Assembly (NCBI RefSeq): GCF_900103265.1
Contig: NZ_FMWX01000008.1
Coordinates: forward strand, 124,001 to 188,000
Reading direction: 5' to 3'
Source of the DNA: Sphingomonas sp. NFR15
GTDB lineage: Bacteria; Pseudomonadota; Alphaproteobacteria; Sphingomonadales; Sphingomonadaceae
Length of the DNA: 64,000 bases
Part shown: piece after piece, positions 34,453-42,700 of the stretch
Layout: each line of letters begins with the position of its first letter
Position numbering within the stretch: the first letter of the stretch is position 1
Translations under genes and position numbers: made by a program
The notes under the pieces: generated by a model
Seen by the model: only the letters and a program-made list of their open reading frames with translations
Database searches by the model: none
Told to the model about the DNA's origin: nothing

Positions 34453-35430
34453 CTACGCGAGCAACGCTTCTATTGCCTTTAGCAGTTCCGCTGGCGTCGC
34501 CTCCGCCTTCGGCGGCACCTTGATGGTCAACCCCCCTCCCCTCGCCTTCGTATAGCGCAGGATGACCTTGCCACGCTTCCCCGTGATCTCCTTTTCTGCG
34601 CCGCCTTTCGCAGCTGGCGTCACCGTCGCTTTGACGAGACGCTTTGCCACCTCGGGCCCGCTGATCCGGGCACCGGTCCTGGCGCGTTCGTCCACAATGC
34701 GTTCGGCTTCGTCACGCATCTTGGCCAGCATCTTCGCATCGCCAGTGAGCGGCTTGATGTCACGTGCGACCCGGACGGTTATGTCATGCGTATCCGAGAA
34801 CGCCGCGACGAGTTCCTCGGGTAGCCGCGCAACATCCAACAGGCGGCTCAGCCACGACTTGGACAGGTTAAGATGCTCTGCCATCTGTGACTGAGAGCCC
34901 TCATAGAACTCCGCGAGCGCGACTGTATACTCCTTGGCCCGTTCCCAGTCGGAGATGTCCTTGCGCGAACGGTTTTCGACATCCGAGACACGGAACGCCT
35001 CCTCGTCGGTGACGCTCTGGATCGTGACCAGATAATCGTATTCGGGATGATGATGGGCGCGCAGCCACTTCACCGTCCACCAGCGTCGCACACCCGCGAT
35101 AATCTCGAAATCGAATTCGGGATCATCCTTCAGCCGGCGGACGATCGCCGGGATCCGCTGCTTCTTGGCAGACAGGAAAGAATCGATCAGATCGCGACAA
35201 CTCTCCTCCGAGAGATGGTCGAGATCGCGGTTATGCATCCGCCAGGGACGGCACCTTGCAGGGTCCACCCATTCAGTTCGGTCGGCGACTGACTTGCCCG
35301 TCGCGATCCGAGCCAGGGTCTGGCTGCGACTGGCCATAATGCCTTCTGCAGGGTTCGACTGGTCGAGGTTATCCTCGTCGTCGAGACCTGCCGTGAACTG
35401 AGAGCCGAAGCCCTTGTTTCCCTTGCTCAT
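34453..35430 (-). CDS. parB: ParB-family plasmid partition protein
   Basis: 325 residues. The N-terminal ParB nuclease-like/CTPase domain (IPAIVRRLKDDPEFDFEIIA, then GVRRWWTVKWLR) and the central helix-turn-helix region (YEGSQSQMAEHLNLSKSWLS, then RLLDVARLP) match RepB/ParB; the C-terminal dimerisation part is basic. It binds parS and loads onto DNA as a clamp. It lies downstream of parA with three palindromic sites between them, and is transcribed in the same direction. Confidence 0.93.
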   Translation of the reverse strand: MSKGNKGFGSQFTAGLDDEDNLDQSNPAEGIMASRSQTLARIATGKSVADRTEWVDPARCRPWRMHNRDLDHLSEESCRDLIDSFLSAKKQRIPAIVRRLKDDPEFDFEIIAGVRRWWTVKWLRAHHHPEYDYLVTIQSVTDEEAFRVSDVENRSRKDISDWERAKEYTVALAEFYEGSQSQMAEHLNLSKSWLSRLLDVARLPEELVAAFSDTHDITVRVARDIKPLTGDAKMLAKMRDEAERIVDERARTGARISGPEVAKRLVKATVTPAAKGGAEKEITGKRGKVILRYTKARGGGLTIKVPPKAEATPAELLKAIEALLA

Positions 35431-35483
35431 CGGCCCGTTCCTTCTTCGATTTCTGTCGCCGTTGCCTCAGCCGAAAGCGGCGA

Positions 35484-35499
35484 GTTGCCACGTGGCAAC
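35484..35499. promoter_or_regulatory. parS-like palindrome 1
   Basis: GTTGCCACGTGGCAAC, a perfect 16-bp palindrome, here extended to 20 bp (GAG...CTC). Closely similar in design to known parS sites, which centre on CACGTG. Lies just upstream of parB. Confidence 0.85.
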
Positions 35500-35597
35500 T
35501 CGTCCCAGATGGACACTCCCTGATGCGTTAGATCTGGCCGGCGAAATTGCATAAAGTGATCTCTTAAGCTTTTGTGTTATCTCGATTTTTGATCCGA

Positions 35598-35613
35598 GTT
35601 GCCACGTGGCAAC
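35598..35613. promoter_or_regulatory. parS-like palindrome 2
   Basis: The identical 16-bp palindrome GTTGCCACGTGGCAAC, 114 bp from copy 1. Confidence 0.85.
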
Positions 35614-35678
35614 CGTCACAATTTCGTCTGCTGTAGAGGGCTTGTGTTGCCTCGTTTACGACCCCGCTAATCGGTGCC

Positions 35679-35694
35679 GTTGCCACGTGGCAAC
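35679..35694. promoter_or_regulatory. parS-like palindrome 3
   Basis: The identical palindrome, 81 bp from copy 2 and 6 bp from the stop of parA. Three sites in 211 bp form the likely centromere. Confidence 0.85.
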
Positions 35695-35700
35695 TCGCCG

Positions 35701-36903
35701 TCAAACCCGACCCCCTGCCCTACTTGCCCATGTGCCCAGAACGTCCTGCTCGATATCCTTGCAGACGTCATTGAGGTGCCTCATGCAGCGATTGTAAACC
35801 TCGTGCGAGGTGACCGGCTTTTCGAGCTCGAACACCGTCTTCATCCGCGAACTCGCATTATCGATTTCGGCGCTCGTAACCATTACCGACTGCGTCATTG
35901 AGCCGCCAAACACCTGCCGCATCATCGACAGCACCTCGCGGTGCATCGACTTGCTTTCATCGACCCGACTACCGACTAGCCTGATGAAATTATACGCCGG
36001 ACGTCCCCGCCCTGCGATCTTCTCAAGCTGCTTCATCGTCGTGCGCGTCATGTCGATGAAGGACACTGTCGAGGCAAAATCGACCAGGCTCGGCGGCACC
36101 GGAATGACCATACAATTGGCGGCCTGCAGCACAGCCATCGACACCATGCCAAGCGCCGGTGGCGGGTCCATGATGACGATGTCGTAGTCGTCCACCACCG
36201 TGTCGATCGCTTCTGCAATCAGGTCGATGATCTCCATGTTCTGGTTCTTCGCCATGTATCCGGCGATCTCATATTCGAGATTGTAGAGCCGCAGGTTCGA
36301 CGGAATGAGATCCAGATTATGGAAGTGCGTCTTGCGGATGATCTTTCGCACGCCGAGCAGCTCGGGGTTATGGAAGTGCCCGTAGAGCGTGTCTTCCTCG
36401 TCCAGGTCGACGTCGGGCCGATACCCAAACATCATCGTCGATGACGCCTGGCTATCGCAGTCGATAAAGAGGACGCGGTACCCGTGGATAGCGAAATGCT
36501 GCGCGAGGTGCAGGGCAATGGTCGACTTGCCCACGCCGCCCTTGAAGTTGCACACTGAGATGATCGCTGGCGTGTCGCCAGGCTCACGCCATGGCCGCGT
36601 GCCGAAGACCTCCCGCATATGATCGATCTCTTCGAGCGTATATTGGAGCCGATGACCAGACCCGGTCCGCTCGCGTTCTGGAAGCCGACCGTCGCGTTCC
36701 GCCTCGCGTACTGCCGACGCTGTCCGACCCGCCAGAGCTGCCGCCTTCGATATCGGAAAGGTCGGCCCGCGCTTCTGACCCGTCTCAGGATCAACCGCGC
36801 TATCTCGGATGCGCTTCAGGATAGTGAGCGCTTTACGATGCAAGACGTCCAGACCACCCTCAATCAGGTCATCCGGCTGCAATAGGGAAGGATCAGTGGC
36901 CAT
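35701..36903 (-). CDS. parA: ParA-family partition ATPase with N-terminal HTH
   Basis: 400 residues from the ATG at 36903. Residues about 45-105 form a MerR-like DNA-binding domain (ISKAAALAGRTASAVREAER, then LQYTLEEIDHMREVFG), typical of type Ib/RepA-like plasmid ParA proteins that also repress their own operon. The ATPase part has the deviant Walker A in CNFKGGVGKSTIALHLAQ, Walker A' FIDCDSQAS and Walker B IVIMDPPP. With ParB and the palindromes it segregates the plasmid. Confidence 0.95.
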   Translation of the reverse strand: MATDPSLLQPDDLIEGGLDVLHRKALTILKRIRDSAVDPETGQKRGPTFPISKAAALAGRTASAVREAERDGRLPERERTGSGHRLQYTLEEIDHMREVFGTRPWREPGDTPAIISVCNFKGGVGKSTIALHLAQHFAIHGYRVLFIDCDSQASSTMMFGYRPDVDLDEEDTLYGHFHNPELLGVRKIIRKTHFHNLDLIPSNLRLYNLEYEIAGYMAKNQNMEIIDLIAEAIDTVVDDYDIVIMDPPPALGMVSMAVLQAANCMVIPVPPSLVDFASTVSFIDMTRTTMKQLEKIAGRGRPAYNFIRLVGSRVDESKSMHREVLSMMRQVFGGSMTQSVMVTSAEIDNASSRMKTVFELEKPVTSHEVYNRCMRHLNDVCKDIEQDVLGTWASRAGGRV

Positions 36904-36990
36904 CGGAGTCCGCTTCTGTGGGTTTGATGGCCCACGATAGCCGCGTTGGCAGTTTCGATCAACAAAATGGCCATCAACCTTACAAGATGA

Positions 36991-37006
36991 CCGATGATCT
37001 CCGAGC
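36991..37006 (+). repeat. single iteron copy near parA
   Basis: CCGATGATCTCCGAGC, two bases different from the consensus CCGATGATCTCGGTGC; 88 bp upstream of the parA start, possibly a regulatory site for the partition operon. Confidence 0.7.
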
Positions 37007-37134
37007 GCTTTGCGGTTTGAGCAGTTATCGGCCAGCGCGAAAGTGCCCACAACCGATGAACTAAGAGCCGTTCCGATTCGGATGCCAGTCAAAGTTCGAA
37101 ACGGCCGCGTCGTACCGCACCCTGTGGATAACTA

Positions 37135-37214
37135 CCGATGATCTCGGTACTTTCCGATGATCTCGGTGCATCGAAGCGATGATCTCGGTGCGAGCCGACC
37201 GATGATGTCGGAGC
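37135..37214 (+). repeat. four tandem iterons of oriV
   Basis: CCGATGATCTCGGTAC (37135), CCGATGATCTCGGTGC (37154), GCGATGATCTCGGTGC (37176) and CCGATGATGTCGGAGC (37199), spaced 19, 22 and 23 bp. Each is itself partly palindromic (ACCGA....TCGGT). They are expected RepA binding sites. Confidence 0.85.
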
Positions 37215-37313
37215 GCATACCTATTACTAGAATCACCCTAAGAAAAACCGATTCGCGAATCGCTTTGATTTTTAGATTTTGAGAAGGGAAGGTGGCTCGA
37301 CCGGGCGAAAGGG

Positions 37314-37329
37314 CACCGACATCATCGGT
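37314..37329 (-). repeat. inverted iteron copy before repA
   Basis: GCACCGACATCATCGG, the reverse complement of CCGATGATGTCGGTGC, about 120 bp before the repA start. Inverted Rep-binding sites at this place usually serve autorepression. Confidence 0.7.
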
Positions 37330-37450
37330 GTTTTTGCAGGTCTGGCGGCCATTTCCCCTCCCAAACTGCCAACAGGGTTGATTTCGTTCCTCAAACCTGT
37401 TGAGACATGCCCATCACAGCCCCCGGCAGATTCGGGGGAAAGGGCAGACC

Positions 37451-38755
37451 ATGAATGGGGATCAGCACAAGCCGCTCGGGCACCAATACGCACTAGCCAT
37501 GCTCAACGGCGGCGAGGAGGGTGTGCGGAAGCTCGCGACGACCGCCGGCACCCAGCTGACCTTGGACGCGTTCCTCCGTGTCCAGGACGAGGAGCCGGTT
37601 CCCGCATTCCTCCATTCTGCCCTTTGCGCAATGTCTTTGCCCACGAAGAGACCCAAGGACGACACGCAGCCTATCGTTCGCGAAGACGGCAAATATGCGC
37701 TGGCGATCAACCCGAGGCCTGTCCTTCAGAATGTCGACGGCAAGTCGGTCTTGCGAAGCCTGGGCGTGCCTTATGGCGCTTACCCACGCGTCGCCTTGAT
37801 CTATCTTCTGTCGCAAGCGGTCATGAAGCAATCCCGGGACGTTTATCTGGGCCGCAACTTCACTGAGTGGATGCGCCGTCTTGGCTACCAGACGGTCTCC
37901 TACGGTCCGCGCGGCACCGCGAATCTTATGCGCGAGCAGGTCGACCGGCTCTTGGCCTGCGAATGGCAGATCCGATGGGACGGCACTGAAACGGACGACA
38001 ACGCCTTCGCTGTGCGAGACGTCAAAATCTCCAATGAATATGCGGGGTCGCTCGACAAGAACGGGTCCTTTGCCCGCGAAATCCGCATGTCAGAGGCGTT
38101 CTACAGCCACCTCATCGACCACGCTGTGCCGCTGAACGAGATCGCGATCCGTGAGCTGAAGGGTACGCCCACAGCGCTCGATCTCTACACCTATCTTGCT
38201 TACCGGCTTCCGCGTATCGGGTCCGACAAAGGGCAGGTCATTTCGTGGGATCAGCTTGCCAAGCATCTCGGCAACGAGGCCGACAGCAAGCGCTTCCGGC
38301 AAACGGTACGCGAGACGATGCAAATCGTGTCGGCGGTTTACCCGAACGCAAACGTGGACCTCTCAGGCCGAAAGGTCGTCTTGCATCCCTCACCAGCGCC
38401 GCTCGAGCGCAAGCTTGTCGGCCCGCACCTCCGACTCGTCGGCGGCGATAGGACGGAAACGGCACCGAGATCATCGGTCAAGCGGCACCGCGCGGTGCCG
38501 GCGATTCCTGCTAAGGACGGAGAACCGGTTCTTTCCTTTCCGGCGGGCTCGTTGTCTTACGGCACCCGGGAGGCTGTGTTCCGCCAGATCGGCCTGACCA
38601 AGGGGAGCCCGTGGGCAGTCGACGATATGGCGGCCGCTTTCCGCAAGGGCTGCCCGAACTTCGCGAAGCAAAGGACCGAGAAGGAGTGGCTTCGCGTCTG
38701 GGAAGCCTTTGTCATCAGTTACGCCGAACGCCGCGCGAATCGGTCTGAAGACTGA
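37451..38755 (+). CDS. repA: plasmid replication initiator protein RepA
   Basis: 434 residues. It resembles the RepA/RPA-type initiators of sphingomonad and other alphaproteobacterial plasmids: the central part contains two winged-helix-like stretches (YPRVALIYLLSQAVMKQSRD, LGRNFTEWMRRLGYQTVSYG; and LDLYTYLAYRLP, ISWDQLAKHLGNEADSKRFR). The start at 37451 has a GGGGGAAAGGG site. It is adjacent to iterons, a DnaA box and parAB, so its role as initiator is well supported by context. Confidence 0.9.
   Translation: MNGDQHKPLGHQYALAMLNGGEEGVRKLATTAGTQLTLDAFLRVQDEEPVPAFLHSALCAMSLPTKRPKDDTQPIVREDGKYALAINPRPVLQNVDGKSVLRSLGVPYGAYPRVALIYLLSQAVMKQSRDVYLGRNFTEWMRRLGYQTVSYGPRGTANLMREQVDRLLACEWQIRWDGTETDDNAFAVRDVKISNEYAGSLDKNGSFAREIRMSEAFYSHLIDHAVPLNEIAIRELKGTPTALDLYTYLAYRLPRIGSDKGQVISWDQLAKHLGNEADSKRFRQTVRETMQIVSAVYPNANVDLSGRKVVLHPSPAPLERKLVGPHLRLVGGDRTETAPRSSVKRHRAVPAIPAKDGEPVLSFPAGSLSYGTREAVFRQIGLTKGSPWAVDDMAAAFRKGCPNFAKQRTEKEWLRVWEAFVISYAERRANRSED
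38462..38477 (-). repeat. inverted iteron copy inside repA
   Basis: GCACCGAGATCATCGG, an exact reverse complement of the consensus iteron within the repA coding region. Confidence 0.65.
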
Positions 38756-38771
38756 CCGATGATCTCCGAGC
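38756..38771 (+). repeat. single iteron copy directly after repA
   Basis: CCGATGATCTCCGAGC begins at the first base after the repA stop codon; identical to the copy at 36991, so the two copies bracket the repA/origin block. Confidence 0.7.
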
Positions 38772-38822
38772 CGTTCGCCTGAACGCGTCGCGGGAGGAAT
38801 CTGTCCTCAAGGATCAGACCAC

Positions 38823-38842
38823 GGGAAAGAGGGAAAGGGGGG
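38823..38842 (+). promoter_or_regulatory. polypurine leader element 1
   Basis: GGGAAAGAGGGAAAGGGGGG, followed by a TGCTT-gt-AAGCA hairpin and GGAGGTG before the ATG at 38869. Confidence 0.55.
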
Positions 38843-38868
38843 CCGTGCTTGTAAGCAGGAGGTGAATC

Positions 38869-39708
38869 ATGCCGCTTACAGCCAAACGACCATCGCAGGA
38901 GCTCATCGACCTCGTCGGCGCTCTAGGCGGCACCTGGAGCGGCTTTGCCGCGATGTGCCGATGTCCCGCCCATGCGGACAGTGATCCAAGTCTCTCTATC
39001 CGCCAGGGCGACCGCGCTATCCTCGTCACCTGTTTCGCCGGCTGCGATCGCGAGGATATCCTGCGCGAGCTTTCCCGGATCAAACCGGGCACGCGCTATC
39101 CGATGCCGACCGGGCTCCACGGACCTCGACCTGGCAATCCCACACGGCTCTGGGACGAGGCACTCGATTTCCGAGCGACGCTCGGACAGCGCTATCTCGA
39201 ACGGCGCCACCTCGACCCTTATCCGAATGACCTGCGTTTTCATCCGAGGTGCCCGCTCGGACCGAAGCCCACGACCCGGTTTCTTCCGGCACTGCTGGTT
39301 GCTGTACGCGAGGGGAGGGCGCTCACCGCGATCCAGCGGATATTCCTCACCCCAGATGGTACCTGCACGAGCAAGGTGATGCTCGGCATGCCCGGCCAGG
39401 GTGCGTGGCAAGGAGCGGGTGCCGGGCAGACGCTGGCGCTCGCTGAAGGGTTCGAAACCGCCGCCGCCTACCGGATCCTCAATGGCATCACATGTTGGTC
39501 TACCATGGGCGCTCGGCGCTTCAACCAAATGCGGATTCCGCCGCAGGTTTGCCGCCTGCTGCTTGCCCACGACAATGATGCGGAGGGAAGGCGCGCTGCG
39601 GATCTCGCTGCCGAAACCTATCGTCGACCGGGGTTAGTCATCGAGCCGGCGCCGCCGCCGGCTGGTTTCAACGACTGGTGCAATCTGCTTGAGGCCGAAA
39701 ACGGCTGA
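38869..39708 (+). CDS. Toprim-domain primase-like protein
   Basis: 279 residues. An N-terminal zinc-finger-like part (CRCPAHADSDPSLSIRQGDR, then CFAGCDREDIL) is followed by a Toprim fold with LALAEGFETAAAYRILNG (catalytic Glu) and LLAHDNDAEGRRAADLAAE (DxD). These are the parts of a DnaG-like plasmid or phage primase without a clear catalytic core in between, as in the DUF7146-type plasmid proteins. It may act in replication or conjugative DNA processing. It comes directly downstream of repA. Confidence 0.85.
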   Translation: MPLTAKRPSQELIDLVGALGGTWSGFAAMCRCPAHADSDPSLSIRQGDRAILVTCFAGCDREDILRELSRIKPGTRYPMPTGLHGPRPGNPTRLWDEALDFRATLGQRYLERRHLDPYPNDLRFHPRCPLGPKPTTRFLPALLVAVREGRALTAIQRIFLTPDGTCTSKVMLGMPGQGAWQGAGAGQTLALAEGFETAAAYRILNGITCWSTMGARRFNQMRIPPQVCRLLLAHDNDAEGRRAADLAAETYRRPGLVIEPAPPPAGFNDWCNLLEAENG

Positions 39709-39716
39709 ACCGTCAT

Positions 39717-39735
39717 AAGAGAGAGGGGAGGGGGG
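39717..39735 (+). promoter_or_regulatory. polypurine leader element 2 (possible G-quadruplex)
   Basis: AAGAGAGAGGGGAGGGGGG, followed by two more G4 runs (39744-39747, 39758-39761), an AGCTGCC/GGCGGCT hairpin and AAAGGAG before the ATG at 39783. Four runs of four or more G could fold as a quadruplex. Confidence 0.55.
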
Positions 39736-39782
39736 TCAAATTTGGGGAGCTGCCGATGGGGCGGCTGCAAAGGAGACCCCAA

Positions 39783-42700
39783 ATGACCGATCTCATCGAT
39801 GCTCTCGCCAGTTCGGAGCGAGCTGCGGCGAGCGCGCTTCTTCCCCTCATTCGCTCAGGACAGGCGGTCTCACGGGCGGATCTTAATATGTCCATGGCGC
39901 AGGCCTTTGGGGGATCCGATGCCGACGGCCGCTGGTCCCAGCGTGCCAGCTTCGAAGTGCTCGAGTATGCCCTTGCCCTTCATACCCGCGCACCTGGTTG
40001 GAAGCTGACCTCCTTCGATGACGTCCGCGCGGTGATTGACCTCGCGCACCGCCTGCCGACCCAGACGGTTCGAAGTGAAGACCAGATCGAGTGGCAGCAA
40101 TTCTCGACCCCCATCGATATCGCAGCGGTCGCTGTGCTGCTGGCGAACGTCCAGCCCGACGACGTCGTCCTCGAACCAAGCGCCGGGAATGGCCTGCTCG
40201 TCGCACAGCTCGGCGCACATCAAACGTTGCATCTGAACGAACTCGATCATGCTCGCCGCGGTCGGCTTGGCCGCGTCTTTCCAGATGCGATCGTCACCGG
40301 CCACGACGGGGCGACCCTCAATTCGGCGCTTGCTGCGTCCGAGCGACCGACGCTCATCTTAATGAACCCTCCGTTCTCGCGCTCACTCGGCCGGGGAGCG
40401 GACGACTATGCGGCTGTACGCCATCTCCAGGCGGCGCTCCGCCGCTTGCAGCCCGGAGGGCGGTTGGTCGCGATCATGCCTGACTGGTTCGGGCCGAGTG
40501 CAAGAATGCGCGACCACTACGAGACCGTGTTGCGCGACGTCACCTTGCGAACGGCGATCCGTCTTGAGAAATGCTACCTCAAGCACGGCACGTCGATCGC
40601 GGTCCGGCTGTTCGTCATCGACAAGGTGCCCGGCAAAGCGCCGCCAGCCACCATCCAGCGCTCCTCGGTCGCAGATCTCCTGGACGTCCTGACGATCCAC
40701 GAACGCGCGTCCTCGCGTAGGGATCTGCCGACACCGACACCGAAGCGCATGAGCGGCGTCTCAATGTTCCGAGCCGTCAAAAGCAGTCGGCCGGCACAGC
40801 GCGCCTATCATGCACCCGTTCGCAACGATGTCCTTCCGGTCGACTATGCCAAGCTTGGCACACCGGCACCGCTCCTCGATCAGACGGGCGTCTATCTTCC
40901 TTATCGTCCGAGCCGGATCGTCTTCGACAAGGCTGGCGAGCATCCGACAGCCCTCGTCGAATCCGTTGCGATGGGGTCGATCCCGGCACCGATCCCGGAC
41001 TACGTGCCATCACTCCCCGAACGGACCGTCAGCGAACGTCTCCTATCGGCCTCGCAGCTCGAGACCGTTGTTTATGCCGGTCACGCCTGGGCTCAATGGA
41101 TCCCCGGAAACTTCAAACCTGACAAAGAGGGCGTCGGCCTGATCCTCGCCGAGGACGGTCATACCTATCGCAAAGGCTTCTTTCTTGGCGATGGCACGGG
41201 CGCCGGCAAGGGACGCCAGATTGCGGCCTGCATACTCGACAACTGGTTGCAGGGCCGTCGCCGCAATATCTGGGTCTCCAAGAACGCCCCTCTCCTCGAA
41301 GATGCGCGCCGCGACTGGACGGCGTTGGGCGGTCTCAGCGGTGACATTCAGCCACTTTCCAACTGGAAAATCGATGAGCCGATCGGCCTCGATCAGGGTG
41401 TGTTGTTCGTAAGCTATCCGACCCTGCGCTCCATGCGGGGCGATTCGACACGCTTGAAGCAGATCATCGATTGGGCCGGTCCTGACTTCGAGGGTGTCAT
41501 CGCTTTCGACGAAGCTCATGAGATGGGCGGCGTCGCAGGCGGGGAGGGGGCTCTTGGCGCCAAGGATGGATCCCAGCAGGGCATCTGCGGGGTGCTGCTA
41601 CAGAACCATCTGCCGGCGGCACGGATACTCTATGCCTCGGCCACCGGCGCGTCAGTGGTCAACAATCTCGCCTATGCGGTGCGGCTCGGGCTTTGGGGAC
41701 CCGGCACGGCCTTTCCCGATCGCGAGCAATTCATCAGCGGGATCAGCAAAGGCGGAATCGCAGCGATGGAGCTTGTCGCGCGGGACCTCAAGGCGACGGG
41801 TCTCTATGTGGCACGGGCCCTCAGCTTCGCTGGCGTCGAATATGAAATCCTGCGGCACGAACTGACCCCCGCCCAGATCGAGATCTACGACACCTACGCC
41901 GAGGCCTGGTCGATCATCCATCAGAACATGGAGCGGGCGCTCGAACTGACGGGCGTGGTCGACGGACTCGAAAATGCGACACTCAATAGCGGGGCCAAAG
42001 CTTCCGCACGCTCGCGCTTCGAATCCACCAAGCAACGCTTCTTCGGCCAAGTGCTCCTCTCGATGAAGCTGCCGACCGTGATCGCGGCCGTCCGGGAGCA
42101 CCTCAAGGCGAACCAGTCGGTCGTGATGCAACTCGTCACCACCGCCGAATCCATCCTCGACCGGCGCCTGGGTTCGCTCAGTCCGGATGAACGAGCCGAA
42201 CTGGAGATCGATCTGTCTCCCCGCGAATATGTGATCGACTATCTCGAACGCGCCTTTCCGACACGGCAGATGCGGGTCTTCACGGACGATACAGGCGCGC
42301 AGCGCTCGCTCCCGATGGAGGATGATGCGGGCAATCCTGTTTACAATCCCGAGGCCGAGGCCGCGCGGGCTCGCCTTATCGAACATCTCTGCGCTTTGCC
42401 GCCGATTACCTCCGCGCTCGATGGCATCCTCGAGCAGTTCGGACACCACGACGTCGCCGAGGTGACGGGACGAACCAAGCGTCTCGTTTCGACCGCTGAC
42501 GGGCGGCAGAAGCTCGAAAACCGCTCAGCCAGGACCAGCCAGGCCGAGGCCGCCGCGTTCATGCAGGGCCGCAAGCGGATCCTCGTCTTTTCGGATGCCG
42601 GTGGGACGGGGCGTTCATATCACGCGTCGCGCGATGTCCCCAACCAGCAGCAACGTGTTCATCTGCTGCTCGAGCCGGGGTGGCGTGCCGATCGAGCGAT

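Larger units (their letters stand above)
36904..37450. other. iteron-type replication origin region (oriV)
   Basis: The 547 bp between the divergent parA and repA genes hold a perfect DnaA box TGTGGATAA (37123-37131), four tandem iterons (37135-37214), an AT-rich stretch (about 37220-37285, rich in TTTT and AAAA runs, the likely melting region), and further single iteron copies at 36991 and 37314. This order (DnaA box, iterons, AT-rich region, rep gene) is that of theta-replicating iteron plasmids. Confidence 0.85.
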
